Position numbers and translations under genes: made by a program. A stretch of DNA of 64,000 nt, taken from Spongilla lacustris (Eukaryota > Porifera > Demospongiae > Spongillida > Spongillidae). How positions within the stretch are numbered: the first letter of the stretch is position 1; the number at the start of each line of letters is the position of its first letter. Under the pieces are notes generated by a model. The model had not been told where the DNA came from, ran no database searches, and worked only from the letters and a program-made list of their open reading frames with translations. Of the stretch, positions 60,257-64,000 are shown piece by piece. The DNA lies in assembly GCA_949361645.1 (NCBI GenBank), contig OX442433.1, positions 4,459,720-4,523,719 on the forward strand, given 5' to 3'.

Positions 60257-61208
60257 TCGATCCGGCAATGGCCAGTATTTATGTTGTTTTTGTGTGTGTC
60301 TTCTCTGTCATCATTTGAAGAATGTTTGTTTTATCACTGCTGTCCATCCTACTATTGTCAGTGGAAGAAACAATTGAGCTTAGTGTGACACTATTTGACT
60401 GGTCTGCTGTTGTGCGTGTTATAAAAGAAGCACAGCAAGATTGGTGTACAATATTGGTGTCTAACAATTACAATTATTTTAGTGCCAACTGAAGCGGGGT
60501 GGGGAGACACCATAATCATACCATCCTACTTGTACCATGCCCTAGGCACACCCATTTTAGGTTATGTTCATTGGGTTTACATATGTAATAAGGCCTGTTA
60601 TTTGGTGCCACGTTTGGGGGGAGAATATCAAACCATCCCCTCAATTTTGAACTGTGCTACAACTTTTTACTAACCACCTTTGAATCTTCACAAATAAAGG
60701 TCTACAATTCGGGAGGATAGTGTCTCCATGTTGATCAAAAGGATCAGTTGTTACACTTGCATGTTTATAAATATTTGTGTAGCAGTTGTATATTATCGCA
60801 ATCAACATGGTATCTATACTCAAAGCAGGGTTATAATTATTTATATATTGTTGCCTAAATCATGACATCCTAATTATAAATCAGAAGCTGACAGTTCCAT
60901 CAACTTCCATGCTATTGGCTTCAGGTTTTTAGTCATGATGCGGTAAGTTTGGTCACATAGGATACTTAAGATGCATTGCTAACTTCCATTCTGTGTTACC
61001 CCTTGCATTGCTAGCAATGGAAATGGCCAGTTATTGTGACCACAGGGCGTGTTATACAATCATTCGCTCTCTGGGTCCCCAACGGCCCTGTAATGCCCAA
61101 CAGTGCTGATTTCGGAAACTCCTAAAAACCTCCTTCCTTATGGAATTAAACACTCCTTGGAATAAATAAATATATTCACTTCACATAATAACTCCCAAAT
61201 TCACACTG
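60257..61208. other. Convergent 3' region of HERPUD and MCAT
   Basis: No gene recognised in about 950 bases. AATAAA on the + strand at 60693-60698 would serve HERPUD. The rest is AT-rich. Confidence 0.5.
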
Positions 61209-62319
61209 TCATACATCAGATGATCCACAATACTTAAATGCCATGGGATTGATCCGCTTTAGTATAGCTCGCAGCTGCCTTCCAGGTCCCACTTCAACAA
61301 ACGTTGCATCTGGCTGGTCTCTGAGCATATTGTCAATAGTCAGGTTCCACAGCACTGGGTGTGTGACCTGTGCACACAGGTTGTGTTTAATCTCTTCTGG
61401 ACTTACGTACTGCTGTCCAGTGACATTTGAGTACACGGGAACTCGAGGCATTATGACCTTCACTGCGGCCAAAGCGTCGCTCAGAAGCTGGACAGCGGAG
61501 CTCATTAGGGAAGAGTGAAAGGCTCCACTTACTGCTACCCCTTTTAGAGCGACGTCGCGGTTTGTTTCCACTTTGCGTCGGACAAACTGCAAAGACGAAG
61601 AGGTTCCGGACAGAACGAACCCCTTTGGGAAAATGTAGTTTGCGATGCGGACGGTCCCATGCCCCTCTTTCTCGGCTTCACTGCATAGCTGCTGGAGGGC
61701 GTCTTCATGCAGCCCTATGACAGAAAGCATGCCTCCGGGGCGCTCCTTGCATGCGAGGTGCATCGCTTTTGCACGTACGTCTACAATGTGCAGACCTGTG
61801 GCAGGAAAGTGTTATAGCAACTGGTACAAAGTTGCACACCTAACTTGCCTTCCTCCAATGTCAAGGCTTCGGCAAAAATCAAGGCAGTCAGCTCACCAAC
61901 ACTAAACCCAGCTGCAACCTTACATCTAGCAAAGATCTGCAAGCGGGTGGAGATAGAGGCTGACTTACACTGAAATATCGCCTCTCCGATCCAGATACAT
62001 GCAAATCAATCTCAATTCTCAACTCAACAACCTCTGGAGACTTTAGCTTGAGGTGCTCCACAGCAGCAAGGGAAGCTAGCACTACTGCTGGTTGGCAGTA
62101 AACGGTTTCATCGAGTGTAGCTTGGGGTCCATTTAAACACAACGAACGCGCATCGAAACCAAGCACGGCCGATGCTACGTTGTACAGCTTCTGTACTTCA
62201 GGGAGGTGACTCACACTTTTTGTCATCCCTGCGTACTGACTCCCTTGGCCTGGAAAGAGAAACATAAAACCTTCGCATCTTGAATTGCAAAATGTACGAC
62301 AAAATATTAGCCGTAGCAT
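61209..62319 (-). CDS. MCAT: Mitochondrial malonyl-CoA:ACP transacylase, about 331 residues
   Basis: Loads malonyl groups onto mitochondrial ACP for type II fatty acid synthesis, which also provides the octanoyl precursor of lipoate. Exons (minus): 62319-61999, 61936-61849, 61795-61209. The start at 62319 gives a presequence-like MLRLIFCRTFCNSRCEG; an in-frame ATG at 62352 would add 11 residues. Seen: 'FLFPGQGSQYAGM' (oxyanion motif), 'AAGFSVGELTAL' (nucleophile motif GxSxGE, Ser present, GFS instead of GHS as in animal MCAT), 'GMLSVIGL', 'VSGAFHSSLM' (catalytic His) and 'FVEVGPGRQLRAILKRI'. The exon 1/2 junction adds 'RIEIDLHIFAR' relative to what I expect, so the exact donor is uncertain. 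Intron 2 uses a GC donor (GAAG|gcaagt). Confidence 0.93.
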
Positions 62320-62398
62320 TATTACGTTTAATTTGATTCTATTTGTTCGCATAAGTAATTTCCGGAAAAGCTGTATATATGAAGCCTGCTGAGATAGT
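62320..62398. promoter_or_regulatory. Divergent promoter between MCAT and the unknown gene
   Basis: Only 79 bases (or 46 if MCAT starts at 62352) separate the two start codons, so the 5' leaders may overlap. It is AT-rich with no clear TATA box on either strand. Confidence 0.6.
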
Positions 62399-63477
62399 AT
62401 GGCTCGATATGACGAAGACTTGCACGAGAATGAATTCTTCCGAACCTTAGTCAGTAAGCACACTGCAATTTTTAATGAAGCTGCAGAAAAAAAACTGCTC
62501 GTGAGTGCTCGCCTTGTGCCGTAGTGCAACCATACTCATCATACAGTACACTTTGTGTAGGTTTGTGTACCAAGGTGCGACACCGTTTCCCGCCTTAAGT
62601 TATCACAGAGCGATTTCGAAAATCACATTCTGCGACCGAGCACAGCCAATAAGTACACTTCGCTCAACGAGAAGGTGGGTCTAAAACTAAAAAAGAAATA
62701 CACGGGGCGTCAATCCACAGATGAATTATTAACGATGTTAAAACATCCCTATAGTGTGCAGAAATACAAGAAGATGTGATAATCACTGGTCCCGGATATA
62801 AAGAAGTTCGTAAAGTATGTGGAAACGAAACCTGTACGTGTGTAATGTGTTAATGATAGTCAACTACAACAGGTGAAAATTCTATTTGAGGAATGCTTCT
62901 TTAATCCAAATGATGAGAGTTATCAAGTGCTGTGTTTAGACCAGCCTCTTGAGGGAGGTGAGTACACTGGTCTCTTGGGGGAGGTGAGTACACTGGTCTC
63001 TTGGGGGAGGTGAGTACACTGGTCTCTTGGGGGAGGTGAGTACACTGGTCTCTTGGGGGAGGTGAGTACACTGGTCTCTTGGGGGAGGGGTGAGTACACT
63101 GGTCTCTTGGGGGGGGGGGGGGAGGTGAGTACAATGGTCTCTTGGGGGAGGTGAGTAGAGAGACCAGTCCTTGGGGGTGAGTAGTAGACCAATGAAAATG
63201 ACAGCTTCTTTGCTTTTTACATTTATGTCATGTATCAATGAAGGTATAATGACCTTCTGACCAGTAGGGTTAAGCTTTAAAACCAATCCACAAGATCAAT
63301 GTCCTGACTTTTCTTTAGAGGGATGTTATAAATATGTTGTAGTATTTAATCAAAGGGTGCATGTCTGGGGCTCAATTAACCATTGTATCTCTGTACACCC
63401 AGTAACATGTGATGATGTTGCCATGGTATCACTTGAGACGATGGATGAGTGCTGTAAATTCCTCTGGAATGTATCAG
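62399..63477 (+). CDS. Unrecognised protein, N-terminal exons only (continues past the window)
   Basis: Five exons join in phase: 62399-62500, 62561-62674, 62755-62814, 62873-62957, 63403-63477, giving the first 145 or so residues. They begin MARYDEDLHENEFFRTLVSK and include 'CVPRCDTVSRLKLSQSDF', 'IILTGPGYKE'-like 'VIITGPGYKEVRKVKILFEE', 'SYQVLCLDQPLEGG' and 'MVSLETMDECCKFLWNVS'. The product looks soluble, with a helical N terminus, no signal peptide and no domain I recognise. The next donor (gtttgg at 63478) points beyond 63.5 kb. All introns before the last are short (about 58-80 bases). The tandem repeat at 62943-63165 multiplies the exon 4 donor. An upstream divergent promoter is shared with MCAT. 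Confidence 0.75.
62940..63170. repeat. 26-base minisatellite built on a splice donor
   Basis: About eight copies of 'ggtctcttgggggaggtgag' plus 'tacact', with one copy expanded by a G run (63110-63121) and the last ones decayed. The first unit overlaps the exon 4 end, where coding 'ccagcctcttgagggag' is followed by the donor gtgagta. Each later unit carries the same GGGGGAG|gtgagta donor. Confidence 0.93.
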
Positions 63478-63599
63478 GTTTGGGATGAATTTATGGCAGC
63501 CATTAGAATTTCAGTATTCTTGCTGTTTTATGCATGTGCCTAATTAGATAAATATGTAGTTGTTTCTACATGTGTGTATGTTGTGTATTGACTGCTACA

Positions 63600-64000
63600 G
63601 GGGTGAAGAAAGGATTTATTATTATTTTTGGGGGGTTTTTTGGGGGGGGGGGGGGGGGGGGGGGGGGGCAGATCCTTCTATAATATCACGTTATCCATTT
63701 ATTGTGTTATGCTTTTAAAAAAAAATTGCCCTCTTTTAAATAGTTGATTTGTCTGAATATTGTCATCAATTTATTAGTGATGTGTTATGCCCCTTCCAAA
63801 ACCCATGGCTAGGCCACATCTTAGCCCTGTTTAGGTTTTGGCGGCAAATCTATGCATATGTGGGGGCTTGAGGTCTGTGTTGAAACTATCAGTCTATTTG
63901 GGTTAGAGCTGAGTTAGGAAGAGGGAGGGAGGGCACTTCTGAAGGAAGGGAAGAGAGGAAGGGAGGGAGGGAAGTGAGGGAGGGAGGGAGGAGATGAAGA
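63600..64000. other. G run and purine-rich end of window
   Basis: A G tract at about 63643-63668 follows T/G-rich sequence, and 63910-64000 is almost pure purine (GGGA/GAAG words). Both are low-complexity intron sequence of the unknown gene. Confidence 0.7.

Noticed and set aside
61243..61905. Plus-strand frames of 86-91 codons
   Set aside because: Antisense shadows of MCAT exons.
62901..63286. Minus-strand Pro/Thr/Ser-rich frames (PPPRDQCTH repeats)
   Set aside because: Arise from the 26-base minisatellite; the plus strand carries the spliced gene.

Overview
The window is animal nuclear DNA. Its genes are split by GT-AG introns (two introns use GC-AG), and they encode metazoan housekeeping proteins with mitochondrial presequences and ER membrane segments. 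Introns and spacers are packed with CA/GT microsatellites, minisatellites, foldback and MITE-like elements, and dead retroelements. A formin that combines PH domains with FH1-FH2, a divergent reverse-transcriptase element family, and frequent ACATGT/TACATGTA words suggest an early-branching invertebrate. A sponge is my best guess, but this is inference. No bacterial-type features (operons, CRISPR arrays, phage) are present.

Layout: 1-9.8 kb is mostly repeats and retroelement remnants, with one weakly supported gene model (about 6.2-8.0 kb, + strand). At 9832-28054 (+) lies a 31-exon formin of about 1,517 residues. It has two N-terminal PH-like regions, a long low-complexity exon, a polyproline FH1, a full FH2 and a C-terminal PH domain. 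Its introns carry a 1.69-kb foldback transposon and two MITEs. Convergent to it, at 28329-37545 (-), is a five-exon UBE2V/Mms2-type E2 variant whose two long introns are dumping grounds for dead transposons and minisatellites. Only 121 bp separates its start codon from the divergent fatty acid 2-hydroxylase gene (37667-42442, +). A retroelement graveyard follows (43-47.5 kb: an RT element bounded by inverted repeats, and a hAT-type fragment).

The right end is gene-dense. It holds glycine cleavage H protein (48778-57708, +, with a decayed piggyBac in intron 2), a HERPUD-type ER protein (57907-60256, +), mitochondrial malonyl-CoA:ACP transacylase (61209-62319, -), and divergently from it an unrecognised gene (62399 to beyond 63477, +). 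In that last gene, a tandem repeat has multiplied a 5' splice site.

How the genes relate: MCAT feeds mitochondrial fatty acid synthesis, which makes the octanoyl precursor of lipoate, and H protein is a lipoate-bearing protein, so two near neighbours belong to one pathway. HERPUD and UBE2V both act in ubiquitin biology but in different compartments. The formin acts on actin. The two head-to-head pairs probably share promoters. All exon models were assembled by eye from splice signals, phase and family similarity. No alignment, RNA or database evidence was available.
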